From NCBI GenBank assembly GCA_008360955.1, contig LUCM01002214.1, positions 8,721 through 72,720 of the forward strand: 64,000 nt of DNA, written 5' to 3'. Source of the stretch: Fasciolopsis buskii (taxonomy: Eukaryota; Platyhelminthes; Trematoda; Plagiorchiida; Fasciolidae). The notes beneath the pieces were generated by a model. It did no database searches. It was not told the DNA's origin and saw only the letters and a program-made list of their open reading frames with translations. How positions within the stretch are numbered: the first letter of the stretch is position 1; each line of letters begins with the position of its first letter. Shown here piece by piece: positions 23,786-33,559 of this stretch. The translations under genes and the position numbers were made by a program.

Positions 23786-24091
23786 TTAATGAATGTGGCA
23801 ATAAGCTTTAATAATGTATTCGTTTTTATGATTTGAAAAGATATAAAACTTCGCACGTTTCCGACCTGGCATACAGTTCGCGAGGTAGGTCTTTAGTCGA
23901 TCGATGTTCCGATTAATCGTCAAGTGCCCCACGGATAGGTAAGCAAGAAAGATCGAGAGAGACCGAAAAATTAGAGAGATAGAGGATTTCATCAATGTCT
24001 TCACATTCTGAGCAATGGAAAATTCATTATCGACGGATGAAACAGTTAGCATATCTACATCTTGTGATTGTGGTGCATTCAAAACTTCCAC
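23786..24091 (-). CDS. Ambiguous coding-looking region (tentative)
   Basis: The minus strand has a 101-residue frame including SSISLIFRSLSIFLAYLSVG, possibly a membrane segment, with a possible donor (CCAG then GTCGGA) near 23875. The plus strand over 24015-24126 has a frame starting MENSLSTDETVSIS and ending before a good donor (GGAT then GTAAGC). Both cannot easily be real; I cannot choose between them, and neither is a known family. Confidence 0.2.
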   Translation of the reverse strand: MEVLNAPQSQDVDMLTVSSVDNEFSIAQNVKTLMKSSISLIFRSLSIFLAYLSVGHLTINRNIDRLKTYLANCMPGRKRAKFYIFSNHKNEYIIKAYCHIH

Positions 24092-24689
24092 CGTTCATAT
24101 CCTCAAGATTCCAGTACTTGCTGGATGTAAGCAAGTATCAGCAAACACCGTGAATCTGTTCACAAGTTTCCTTTATCATACACGTTTGCAGAATGCATCA
24201 AGGTCAGTTAAACAAGGGTGACCTTGGTTGCCTTGGTTAAATCGTTTGAACATGAAAAATTGAAATCCAACTGCGGCACGAAAATTTCATGGAAGATTTT
24301 GGAAGGGTCTTAGGAATTATTATAGTTTAACCCAAAAAATGATAAACTCGCCTGTTAAATGAAGGATTTTACTTTATCGAATATTTCATCCAGGATTACG
24401 CAGGTATTTGTAGATTGCAGGTTATTGTTTGGTAATTGGGCAATATCGCGGTAAATGTGGCTGGCCACGAACAGAAAAAACTAATCGTTTGGAACAAATC
24501 ATGATTTGCATTAAAGTTCACCCCACTTCAAGGTCGTTTGGGAGCGCAGCCTTAATCGTTTGCATTGTTACCGTGACAAGGAAGCAGTGACCGAGAAACA
24601 ATAAAATCATTTTGAAGCACAAAGCGTGGGATAACAAACTAATTTCAAATTATCACGCGATTCAATATGAACTTTTTGAGGTTTTTCGG

Positions 24690-24760
24690 CATTTTCAACC
24701 AAAAGAAGAATAGCAGTTGTTCTCAGTAGTAGGTTTCGCATACGGATGGATGGAGAAAAT
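24690..24760 (-). repeat. Family E internal fragment, inverted
   Basis: Read on the minus strand, CATCCGTATGCGAAACCTAC followed by TACTGAGAA matches the middle of the family E element just downstream (CATCCATATGCGAAATATAT). It is therefore an opposite-facing fragment about 0.2 kb from copy 1. Confidence 0.5.
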
Positions 24761-24879
24761 CTTTCCCCCGGGGGCACACGACTGGTTTGCACTCACCGCC
24801 GCCCATCACGTATGCATACCCGGTATTATGCTGTCCAACCATCCCTAGACTAGCGCGCTGCGCTCCTTTCTTAGTTTCT

Positions 24880-25140
24880 CACTTGAATCTAATCTCATTT
24901 GAATCGTAAGGAGTGTAAATAGATGATTAGTCCACTTTAGAATCACATGGTGATTTTGTTCATACATCCATATGCGAAATATATTACTGAGAAGAAAAAC
25001 CAATACTTTCGGGCCTTATGTCCTTTTTCTGAAGGTTAGACTTACCTGACCGACGAAAATCCTCCGACGAATCCCCACATGATACTTGAATAGACTTATC
25101 ATCCATTCACGCTCTTAACGATTCAAATGAGATGCCAGTG
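24880..25140. mobile_element. Family E element with inverted termini, copy 1
   Basis: The left end (CACTTGAATCT...CTCATTTGAATCG) and the reverse complement of the right end (CACTGGCATCTCATTTGAATCG) match for about 65 bp at roughly 75% identity, which makes this a terminal-inverted-repeat element of about 260 bp with no coding capacity, i.e. MITE-like. The inner end of the left terminus forms a small hairpin (AATCAC ATG GTGATT). AGTTTC flanks both ends (24873-24878 and 25141-25146), a possible short target duplication. A second copy lies at 26821-27060. Confidence 0.68.
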
Positions 25141-25724
25141 AGTTTCAGTTTTTCCTGGGGTCAATAAAGCTTAGGCCAAATCGTTGTTCCAATCATCCCA
25201 TTTGTTGCGCATTTTGTAATGCGTGCATAAGCGTAGACGGTATGTGGAGCGCAGTTCATTTTCTCCAAGGACGACAGTGTGGACTGAGGTTTTATTCATG
25301 GCATTAGAGGTAAGCATATCGCTAACATCGCCTGATTCCTCTCATAATTGCTATGACAACTGCCCGTTATTGTGATTACAATCACTGTATTGAAATAAGT
25401 GACACAACTGGACATATAATGTGACAGAATTCTCATTCTACACATGAGCAACTCGTACTTGTGCGGCTCGTATTAATAACATACCAACTCTTCCTAGTCG
25501 GTTTATTGTATATCCGACGGTCGAATAATGTAGGCAGAATTTGGTTTCAAGCTTTGTTCAGGGCTTCTTCACAACCCCGAAAACAGAGCGAGTTTCTTAT
25601 CAGTTTCGCTCCTTTCTTCCCAGGGTGAGTCGGTGTGCGATCAACCTAATTGCTTTTTGACGGTGCAAACTCGTTTGAATCATCCGCCCTAACTCTTTTA
25701 TCTTTTCATTGCGTTTTTTATTAG

Positions 25725-26066
25725 TGAAATAGCTGTGAATCAGTTTCTGGGAGGAATCGTTGCTGGCATAGGACTATCAGGTGGGAAAGTTTACAACGTG
25801 TAGATGATAAGTCTATATCAAATGCTCCAACGATGATCCCAGGATATTCGAAGTTGACTAATCGAGTCCAAACTCCTGAACAAGTGGTCCCAAGTTTGGG
25901 TTTTGATGTAACTAGTTTACGAATAGAAACACAAAATTTCATCTACAAGCACCATTCCACGTTTGCAACTTCTTTATTCTTTTTCCTTACTCGGACGGGA
26001 ATTCATATTAGCCTCCGGAACACATTCGCTCACCCTACCCTACCCTCGCCCACAGTCGGCTGCTAA
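25725..26066 (+). CDS. Unrecognised exon candidate
   Basis: A strong acceptor (a 32-base pyrimidine-rich tract ending TTTTTTATTAG at 25724) precedes the frame EIAVNQFLGGIVAGIGLS, which ends at 25780 before GTGGGA. Overlapping in another frame, about 25780-26066, is WESLQRVDDKSISNAPTM and onward to a stop, also protein-like. The two are out of phase as read directly. The minus strand of the same stretch is open as well. Treat as a candidate only. Confidence 0.25.
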
Positions 26067-26499
26067 TTGAGAAAGTTGCCCGGTGATGAAAGGATGCGGA
26101 CCATGGAGGTCCAGTTGGCCGTCATCGATTTTACCCCTCTGCATTAAATATGGGCTGTTGATCCTCTGTTGTTGACATGCCACCGGTGTTATGGGAACTG
26201 CAATGCCAATTACGAAATGAGGAAGTACCGGGAGGACCAGATAGGTGAGTCCTGAGTGGGCACGTTTCATCAGTGACAAGAACTGAAGGAGATTGCACTG
26301 CTTTTCCTCGGAATCCTCATCTTCATTTTAAAAACTGATTTTTCTTATCATGCGTCCGTTTTAGCGTACCAAATGATCAACTCAAAGGTAATACGTTGAA
26401 CAACTAAAGACAAGTGTAGAGACTTCGAATGCAAGAATGCCATTGCATTTGATACTGAACCACGCCACCTGTTGTCTCCAACCCCGATTTAGAGGGATC

Positions 26500-26750
26500 C
26501 CATGGACCTCAACCCGGCAGTCTCAATCCGGTGGTTGTGATTTTTACACCACTTTTCCGTGTCATCACCTGGCTACGTCGACCCATCATCACCTGAATCG
26601 GAGGACAAAATGAACCCGAGACAATCAGTCGATCTATAGGCATTCGCAGAACATGTCCTAACCACCGTAGTCTACTTGGCATGCGAATGAGTGAACGAAG
26701 TTTTTCCCCGGAAAGACGACTCGCTACGCTTTTATCGCCGCTCTTCACTT
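26500..26750 (-). pseudogene. RTE C-terminal fragment
   Basis: The 79-residue frame contains RLRWLGHVLRMP, the near-invariant RTE motif between the reverse transcriptase and the C-terminus. The continuation to a Met-Met-Gly-Arg-Arg segment fits the same region. It ends abruptly at about 26750, where the sequence shared with the copy 1 flank of family E begins. Confidence 0.78.
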
Positions 26751-27060
26751 ATGCGTACCCGGTATTATTCTAACCAACCCTACCTACACTAATGGGCTGT
26801 GCTCCTTTCTTTATTTCTAACTAGAATCTCATTTGGATTGTTAGTAGTGTAAATGAATGATGAGTCCATTTAAGAATTACATAGTAATTCTGTTCATTCA
26901 TCCATATGCAGAATATACTACTGGGTAGAAAACCCAATACTTTCGGGCTTTGTTTTATCCTTATGATGATTAGGCTTGCCTAACCGACGAATCTCCACGT
27001 GATTCTTGAATAGATTTATCATCCATTCATGCTCTCAACTATTCAGATGAGATCCTAGTG
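26751..27060. mobile_element. Family E element, copy 2, with shared left flank
   Basis: The element proper is 26821-27060. Its left end, CTAGAATCTCATTTG, and the reverse complement of its right end, CACTAGGATCTCATCTG, form the inverted termini. The inner hairpin is AATTAC ATA GTAATT, which keeps pairing although a base pair changed relative to copy 1. About 70 bp to the left (TACCCGGTATTAT...GTGCTCCTTTCTT) also match the left flank of copy 1, so either the element is longer than its visible termini or the flank was duplicated with it. Confidence 0.66.
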
Positions 27061-27069
27061 TGAAAAGCT

Positions 27070-28310
27070 GGCATTATCATACCTAGGGGATAATCTGTGG
27101 CGGAAATTAGTCGTTACCCATAGTGGTCACAAAGTTACTTATATTCATATTAGTAGTAAATAAAATTGAATTCTTTCCACTCATGTCGCGGTTTGTTACG
27201 GATGAGTTATGCACCACTGCCCAAATAAACTCTAACAAGAGTTAAACGCCCCAAGGTCCACCAAATATGTCGCATGGAATAATCGTACAACAAATCAGGG
27301 AATATAATTATCTCTCCCAATAATAAAAAAAATACAGAGCATCCTAATTTGAAGATCGGTTTATTCTGTTGACGAATAAATGGTATGTGTTGACCTAAAA
27401 AGCATCTTTGCCACATAGATACTTCTCAAAGGAAATTCGCCGACAACGTTGTACTACTTTTTATTCCCGTCCAAGTTATTCATTCTCAGACGAAGAAAAT
27501 TGGAAACTCTTTACCATTGGATGAAAAGAAAACGCATTCAAAATAGCCGGGGAGGGGTTGGTTAAGGGAGGATTTTGTCGTTGTGGTCACGGAGATAATC
27601 CCTTCATTTTGAAAAAAAGCAATCAACACAGCAAAACAAGAATGTCTCCGAAAGAAGTTTACTTTCACTTTGCCATAATTCAGTAAACATATCTTCCTGA
27701 TTCGAATGGTTTTCTTTCAGTCTGACATAAATCGGATTAAATTACACTTGAATGAATGATATGCATCATATAAAATCCTATCCTGACCGGAATCTTGATT
27801 CTATCTTTAAGGTAACTTGTGTCTTGTACTAATAGTTAAAGGAGATACGTTGCCAGTAGGTACTGCCTTGGCAATCCTAAAGCTTCTTGAAGTATGAATT
27901 GAAAGCAATTTCACTTTGGATGTCACATTGAAATGACCAAAAATATTACAGAGGAATAGTGGCGAACCCATCGATCGTCACGGTTTACTGACGCCAGATT
28001 CCTAGGAATACAAGCGACAGATTGGTGCTAATTAATCTTATTTCTTCTTGTTAAACATCTCGTGATAAGTCATGGTTAAGATTTACGTATAATGGTAGAA
28101 CAGAAGGAACTCAAATTCACCTGTTCGGTTCCCTATGATGCTGCCAACTGGATGGAAACCAGAAGATCATTTACGTAGATCGAAAATAGAAAAAAAAACC
28201 AGCAAACAGATAACACAAGACCATGAATCAAGTCAGAATGGTTGACAAGTGGTTGAAAAACTTTTCACTTGTCCTTAGCAGGTCAAATTGATTTTCAACT
28301 AGTACTAAGA
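27070..28310. other. Anonymous DNA
   Basis: No supported gene or repeat. Confidence 0.4.
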
Positions 28311-28317
28311 CCACGCG

Positions 28318-28495
28318 ATGGCCAATCGTTCAATATCACGGCATTTCAACATGAAGGTTGATGATTTCAACTCACCCATCCCCGATCAACTTTTTCATCA
28401 TGCAGCTCTCCGCTGGTCATGAGCAATTTCGTGGAAAAGATGTCCTTTACCGTTTCATTATTGTAGGACGTAAGAGATAGGAGAAAAAAGTCGCG
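28318..28495 (+). mobile_element. SINE family A, strongly decayed
   Basis: GCGATGGCCAATCG, GATCAACTTTTTCATCATGC and AGCTCTCCGCTGGTCATG follow the family order, ending in a purine-rich tail (GTAAGAGATAGGAGAAAAAA). The B box is lost, so this is an old copy. Confidence 0.45.
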
Positions 28496-29401
28496 TGAAA
28501 CTTGCAGTTTCTGAAGGAGAGGAAACTAAGAAGACGAAAGATTAGGCAGGAAACATGAATGGACTATGCAAGCTGAAGCATCACCAAAGTGATCCTTTTA
28601 TCGTGACATGCTTCTCACGTGAATGCAGTGACAGGGGCATGTAGCATGGATACCAATACCCAGTACACCACGGGGTAGGACCAGCGATGATGTCATAAGA
28701 TCATATTTGGTCAAATGTGATAACGAATCGGGCCGCGGGGAATTGCCGTCTACTTGAAAATTGAAATGGATTTTGTAACTCTGTGTGCTCATTTATCCAA
28801 CCGGGACGGACGGTGTGTTAACATTCCGCATGACTTTTTTCAACCATTTACGTAAATCAATCCGTTCTCAATTGCTGTTAACAAACGGGGTGGTTAGTTT
28901 TTGAGTTGCGACCAGCTGTAATCACTAAGGCAAAAGTACAGTGAGTAGTTTTTGTATACAAACGATTGGATTATCTAAACGTACTGGAATTGTGTAACAA
29001 ATGTTAAAAAGATGAAATTGGATTCGACTGTGTGTGGTACTTATCAACGGCTTCACGATCGATGACCGTTTATCACAATCAGAATAGTCTGTTATATTTT
29101 CGAACATCGAGTTGGGAGTTTGTACTGACATTCGCTATGAACATTTTTAGTTTGTTCAGTCGATGTAAATGAACTGATTATGGGCGTACGAAGTGGGTGA
29201 CGGGAGAAAGCGTAGAATAAAACATCCATGTCCGTTCACTGCAGTTGCCAAGTGAATGCTATTTAAGTTTCAGACTGGTTTGGGCAGGCAATTCAAACGA
29301 GTTTTTGATGAAATACGAACACCCAACACTATTAATCTTTTTCTACCGTTCAAGTTGAAAATGGTCGTTTTATACATTCAGGTGTGTTTGAAGTTTTTTC
29401 A

Positions 29402-29489
29402 GGGACCTTAGGCTCGGCTTACCTGAAGGCTACAAGGTGGACCCGTTTGACCGTACCAGAGGGATTGGATCCACTAAAGGTGGAAATGA
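29402..29489 (+). CDS. Single exon candidate
   Basis: A strong acceptor (GTTTTTTCAG, ending 29401) and a fair donor (GACG then GTAATT at 29490) enclose 88 nt. Two frames are open: one reads LKATRWTRLTVPEGLDPLKV, the other LRLGLPEGYKVDPFDRTRG. I cannot tell which is used. The first faintly resembles the start of a small heat-shock domain, but a single exon is too little to claim it. Confidence 0.28.
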
Positions 29490-30177
29490 CGGTAATTGAA
29501 CTCCTCAGATCTGGAATTGATTATTTGGACTCATTGATCGAAACAATGTTTCATATACGCATGTCTGTTGGGCAATATTATGTCTGAGAAGCACTGGACG
29601 GTAGTGGTAAAGACCGGAAACAGGCGATTTTCGAGTTTTCACAGAAATTTACAAATGTCTGCAACCGAGAAGAGCCCAAGAGCTACGGAAACACATACAG
29701 AACATGACGAGGGACATTTGCTGGGAGGGTGCACCGAATTCGAATAAAAACTGCCAACATGAGTCTTTTAGCATATATGTTTGGTCTGCCGGTCAGACAA
29801 ATGTCATGTAACATGCATGGTAGCACAGAACGCCTACTGAGTTGAAGCTTTCCAATATGGGATCTATTCAAGTGTCCCAGAATTGGCTGGATGAGGCGTA
29901 AGAATTGTAGGATTTCTGATTGTAGAATAAACCTGTGCGCTCGTTTCCTTTGCCTTCTGAATAAACTGTGTTGGTCGAATAATTCGATCACCGGTGTCGG
30001 AAAGTGTTTTAATTGGACAATGCAAACCAAAGATAGATTTCACTAAACAGTTCTACACCCGTCAGAAGTTAACATCGACAGCTGCATTCCATAGGGGCTG
30101 GTTATGGCAAGAAGGCTTGCGAAAACGATTGGGTGAAGTGAAAAATTTTGCGTCGGTGTGCGAATAAATCCTATATC

Positions 30178-30365
30178 TTTGGGATTTCTACCTTTTACCT
30201 TTAACTTCTTTTGTTAATGAAACAATCATGTACATCGTTCCCAAGAAGAAAGCTGTGACCAAAAGACGACTGCCTACCGAGGAAGTTTACCGGCGGAATG
30301 AAGGAGGAATCGAATCCGCGATTTTCACATTGAAACGCCGTGAATTTGACCGCTTGACCACTGCC
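30178..30365 (-). mobile_element. SINE family A, decayed
   Basis: Minus-strand order: tRNA-like head with the B box GATTCGATTCCTCC near 30305, the body ATGTACATGATTG, and a GAAGTTAAAGGTAAAAGGTA tail. Several substitutions relative to the copy at 33 kb. Confidence 0.65.
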
Positions 30366-30425
30366 AGTCGTCACTTGTTGAAACAAATGTCAGCTTGCGA
30401 GGAAACAGCTGATGGTTGTTTGTAG

Positions 30426-31170
30426 AGACTTTAACATAAAGTCCCTTCTTACGATGACGGTGCTGATGTCAGTAAACCGGAACTCCAACAATTGGATGAG
30501 TTGTGTATGACTGCCAACATCAGCGATCATACGTGAATGTTTGTTTAGGAGATTGGAGCTAGAAATGGTACAAAGATATCACAAAATTAACTGACACCAG
30601 ATTGCATATGAAAAAGTGTCGTATCCTCCTCGGAGATGATAGCACAAGTGAAGCCAACACATCTCGTGGACCCCATAATAACCAATATTCAATACCGTCT
30701 AAATAGCATTTGAGAACAACGGTAGACCTTATAATTCGAAGTGAATTGAAAGAGATCACCATCCCATCGTAATTTTGGGTCATCGGAACCCAATTTGGAC
30801 GATATCGATGGTGCACGTCCATGCAAACCACGGAATAGTGAACATTCTAAGCCAATCACGATTCTCGACCGCAAACTGCGCACGCACGAATGTGAATGTG
30901 TTCTCGAGAAGATTGTTTAATCCGACAATTTAGGAGAAAACAGATTAGCACAATTCACAGATTGCATCGCTCCTTTGGCCTGGCGGACAGCGCGAAATGC
31001 GGCCCGCCAAAGAGCTTGTTCTCGTGACAGAGCACTTTGCACTGTATTGGACGGCAATTGACCAAACATTCACAATTCAGGGATCCCCCCGTGAGGCCGA
31101 GTTTCGGTAGCCTACTTCTTTTTCTCAGGATCGGATCGGTTGTTCAGAAAAACACCTGTTCGTTGATTCG
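30426..31170. other. Anonymous DNA
   Basis: Short frames on both strands, none convincing. Confidence 0.35.
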
Positions 31171-31178
31171 ACAACATT

Positions 31179-31184
31179 TTTATT
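31179..31184 (-). promoter_or_regulatory. Candidate poly(A) signal AATAAA
   Basis: AATAAA on the minus strand, about 310 nt downstream of the stop in the exon model at 31496-32151, a plausible distance for its 3' end. Confidence 0.35.
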
Positions 31185-31495
31185 GATTTAGACTAGGATG
31201 ATCATTGTCAAACGGGTTTTTCCAACACGTACCAAGCGAGAACGTGTGCTGTAGTGTATCATGCGCTGAGTTTATGTGCAAAAGGATCTGACTTGCCTTT
31301 CAGGTGATTCATCACAGACTATCTGTTTCTAACTGACTATTTGATCACTTCATGCCTGTTTCATCCAGGATGTTGGGAATCGTTGAAATTGCATACGCAT
31401 CATGCCCGAACAAGACGGACCCATGACAAATAATCGTGAGTCGAAGGTTCCGATCATTAGACACCCGGAGTTGTTTCCCAAAGGTTTGCCGAAAT

Positions 31496-32151
31496 TTATC
31501 TGTGCTTGATGTAGTATCCGTCCGACACTGAATTTGAAGAGCCACTGGCTGTTGATTAAAATGACCTACCCCAACTAGGATGATCTCCCCGCAAGTAGCC
31601 TACTAGGACGAAATAGCATGCATAAAATTCATACTGAATCATTCGACCTAGTTCCATAAGACGAAAGACTAAGGTTTCCCTCGGGAACCAAACGGCCAAG
31701 AAGCCCCACACTATCGATTTGGAATTATATAAAAAGTGCATACGATAGAAAGCATGTTCAATCATACAGATTGGAATGAAATTCTATCACGATGTAAAGC
31801 TTACAATCGGAATCCGTGCCGAATGTAAGCAAATGTAATCGCCATTAAAGTTAACACGATAGAATCGGTCTGATCGAGTGAATGAATGCGAACGGGAGAT
31901 GGATTGATCATCGGGTAAGAGAGGAGTAAGACTTGAAAAGTTTTTGATGGAAAATTGATCTTCATGTGGCCTCAGTTGTTGGTATCCGATCTTGTTCCCA
32001 TAGTTCTCACCTGGTTCAAACAATATGTGGAAATCGTTGTAAAGAGAAAACTTTCGATGTTGTGAGAAAACTACTAACATCTCCACCACCTCGTTGACGA
32101 TGGATTTTATTGCTGTCACTTCATGTTGACTTTTCCAGAAGCTAAGATTAT
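31496..32151 (-). CDS. Unrecognised gene, three-exon 3' model
   Basis: I do not recognise the family. Exon i (32151-32011, 141 nt) follows the acceptor CCCAATTTTAG and precedes the donor GTGAGA; it reads SFWKSQHEVTAIKSIVNE and ends ...FHILFEP. Exon ii (31710-31570, also 141 nt) reads VWGFLAVWFPRETLVFRL, then a hydrophobic YACYFVLVGYL, and precedes GTAGGT. A 42-nt intron with a TTTTAAT branch-like motif leads to exon iii (31527-31496), ending TAA. All joins are in phase. Alternatives: exon i can be read on through its donor to 31787, and another open frame covers 31345-31545. The 3' end is therefore uncertain. Confidence 0.38.
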
Positions 32152-32456
32152 CTAAAATTGGGAAATGTAATGCCATTGAAAATACCTTAATTAGGGTATT
32201 GATTCAATTGTAGAGAAGCAGTCTTGATGACAAATGACAGAAAAAGGTCCTGTGTATATGTGTAAATAACAGATCTCCTATTTAGAAATTCTATGCGTAT
32301 GCCCAATATCGGACCGCGTGCATTCCCCATCCGAGAGTGAAATATCCCCAAGCGTGTCAAAGAAGGTAAATCAGACTGGTCTGAGCTCACGACAGGGGCA
32401 TCGTTTATCGGTTTTCCGAGGTTGCGACGTAAACAATATATTTCGTCAAACGGAAA

Positions 32457-32540
32457 CTATGCTTCCGTTTTAATCAACTGTTTTAAGTCGGCGAAGATCA
32501 GTTCCGAAGTTAGAATATCGGAACACAGGTCATTTAATTG
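32457..32540 (-). CDS. Exon candidate ending in a stop
   Basis: A strong acceptor (CCAATTTTTCACCACACAG) precedes the frame QLNDLCSDILTSELIFADLK, which ends Thr-Glu-Ala-stop. It is 28 codons long. Whether it belongs with the exons on either side is unclear; its phase does not match a direct join to 32665. Confidence 0.3.
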   Translation of the reverse strand, partial: QLNDLCSDILTSELIFADLKQLIKTEA

Positions 32541-32664
32541 CTGTGTGGTGAAAAATTGGATGAGGTTCACGTCGGTTGAAGTAGCGGGTCAGCGAAAATG
32601 GTTTTCGGTCAATAAATTAGAGTTGTGGGAAATACGTTCCTCCAATCAGTTAACGTACCCTTAC

Positions 32665-32840
32665 CAATCTTGAATAATGTCAGGAACAACCTCCCATCGA
32701 CCAGTGTTTAATAGTTGCCGCCTCCAACTGGCTTCCGCTTGGTGAGTGCTAAATAAACGACCGGTTAATTTTCCGATTTCCTGTCGGTTTTCCATCTGTT
32801 TTCTCCTTTCGAGGTTCACTTCGGGATATTTCTTCTCCAT
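32665..32840 (-). CDS. First-exon candidate, basic coiled-coil-like
   Basis: An ATG at 32840 opens MEKKYPEVNLERRKQMENRQ and continues to a Trp-rich end (WRRQLLNTGRWEVVPDIIQ), stopping at a good donor (TTG then GTAAGG). It spans 58 codons plus two bases. High Lys/Arg/Glu content and heptad-like spacing suggest helix or coiled coil. The exon it joins next is not resolved. Confidence 0.33.
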
Positions 32841-33002
32841 GAATTTCTGACCGTTGATCTTCACGGTATCTGACCAGCCAGCCTAACCAGGTCATCGTCT
32901 ACTGCATACTGGACTTCTCCGTACTCAGTCTTCCTTCATCCGTCGATCGCACATCGTTCCAGATCAGCGATCCCGAAGTTTTCAGAATGGCTGCTATCTG
33001 TA

Positions 33003-33183
33003 ATTTTTTACTATCTTTTTACTTCCTTTATTACGGAAAAACAATGCACATCAATTTTCAGGAAGGGGGCCGCGGCCAACAGAGGGCTACCAAGTGAGGA
33101 AGTTGACCAGCGGTGGGAGGACTCGAACCCGTGACCTTCACGTCCAAACGCCACTACCTTATCAGCTTGGCCATCGCCGGCCA
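33003..33183 (-). mobile_element. SINE family A, best-preserved head
   Basis: Minus-strand order: GGCGATGGCCAAGCTGATAA head, B box GGGTTCGAGTCCTCC, closing CACCGC, the body GCCCCCTTCCTGAAAATTGA, and the tail GGAAGTAAAAAGATAGTAAA. The most complete copy for reconstructing the family. Confidence 0.82.
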
Positions 33184-33559
33184 AGTACCGTTGATTGAAT
33201 GACGAAACCCTCATTCATTATACACACTGAACAATTGAAGAAAATCTCCGATAGGGCGTATCAGTGTTACACAATAAGGCCAGTGTCTCAAAATTTGCGG
33301 TGAAAGCACTTCTATGATTACGATTCATATCACTGAAAATCATCGGAAAATTTCACCAATTTACCTCTCAATATCGACTAGCATTTCGATGTTCATATCG
33401 AATCAAGCAGGATATCTGTGTGTCCATCAGAGGAAGGGGGAGACGGGTGATGAGTGTCTTGATTTTACAAAGTGCACAAAACAGCATCCTGCCGGTTGCG
33501 TAAACAAGAAAACTCACCTGAAAGTAGACAACAATCAGAAATAAGCATGATATGCAATC

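Noticed and set aside
29402..29489. Small heat-shock protein exon
   Set aside because: Resemblance limited to Leu-Thr-Val-Pro-Glu-Gly; another frame is equally open.
29683..30030. 115-codon minus-strand frame
   Set aside because: The plus strand is equally open in part and no splice, ATG context or family evidence favours it.
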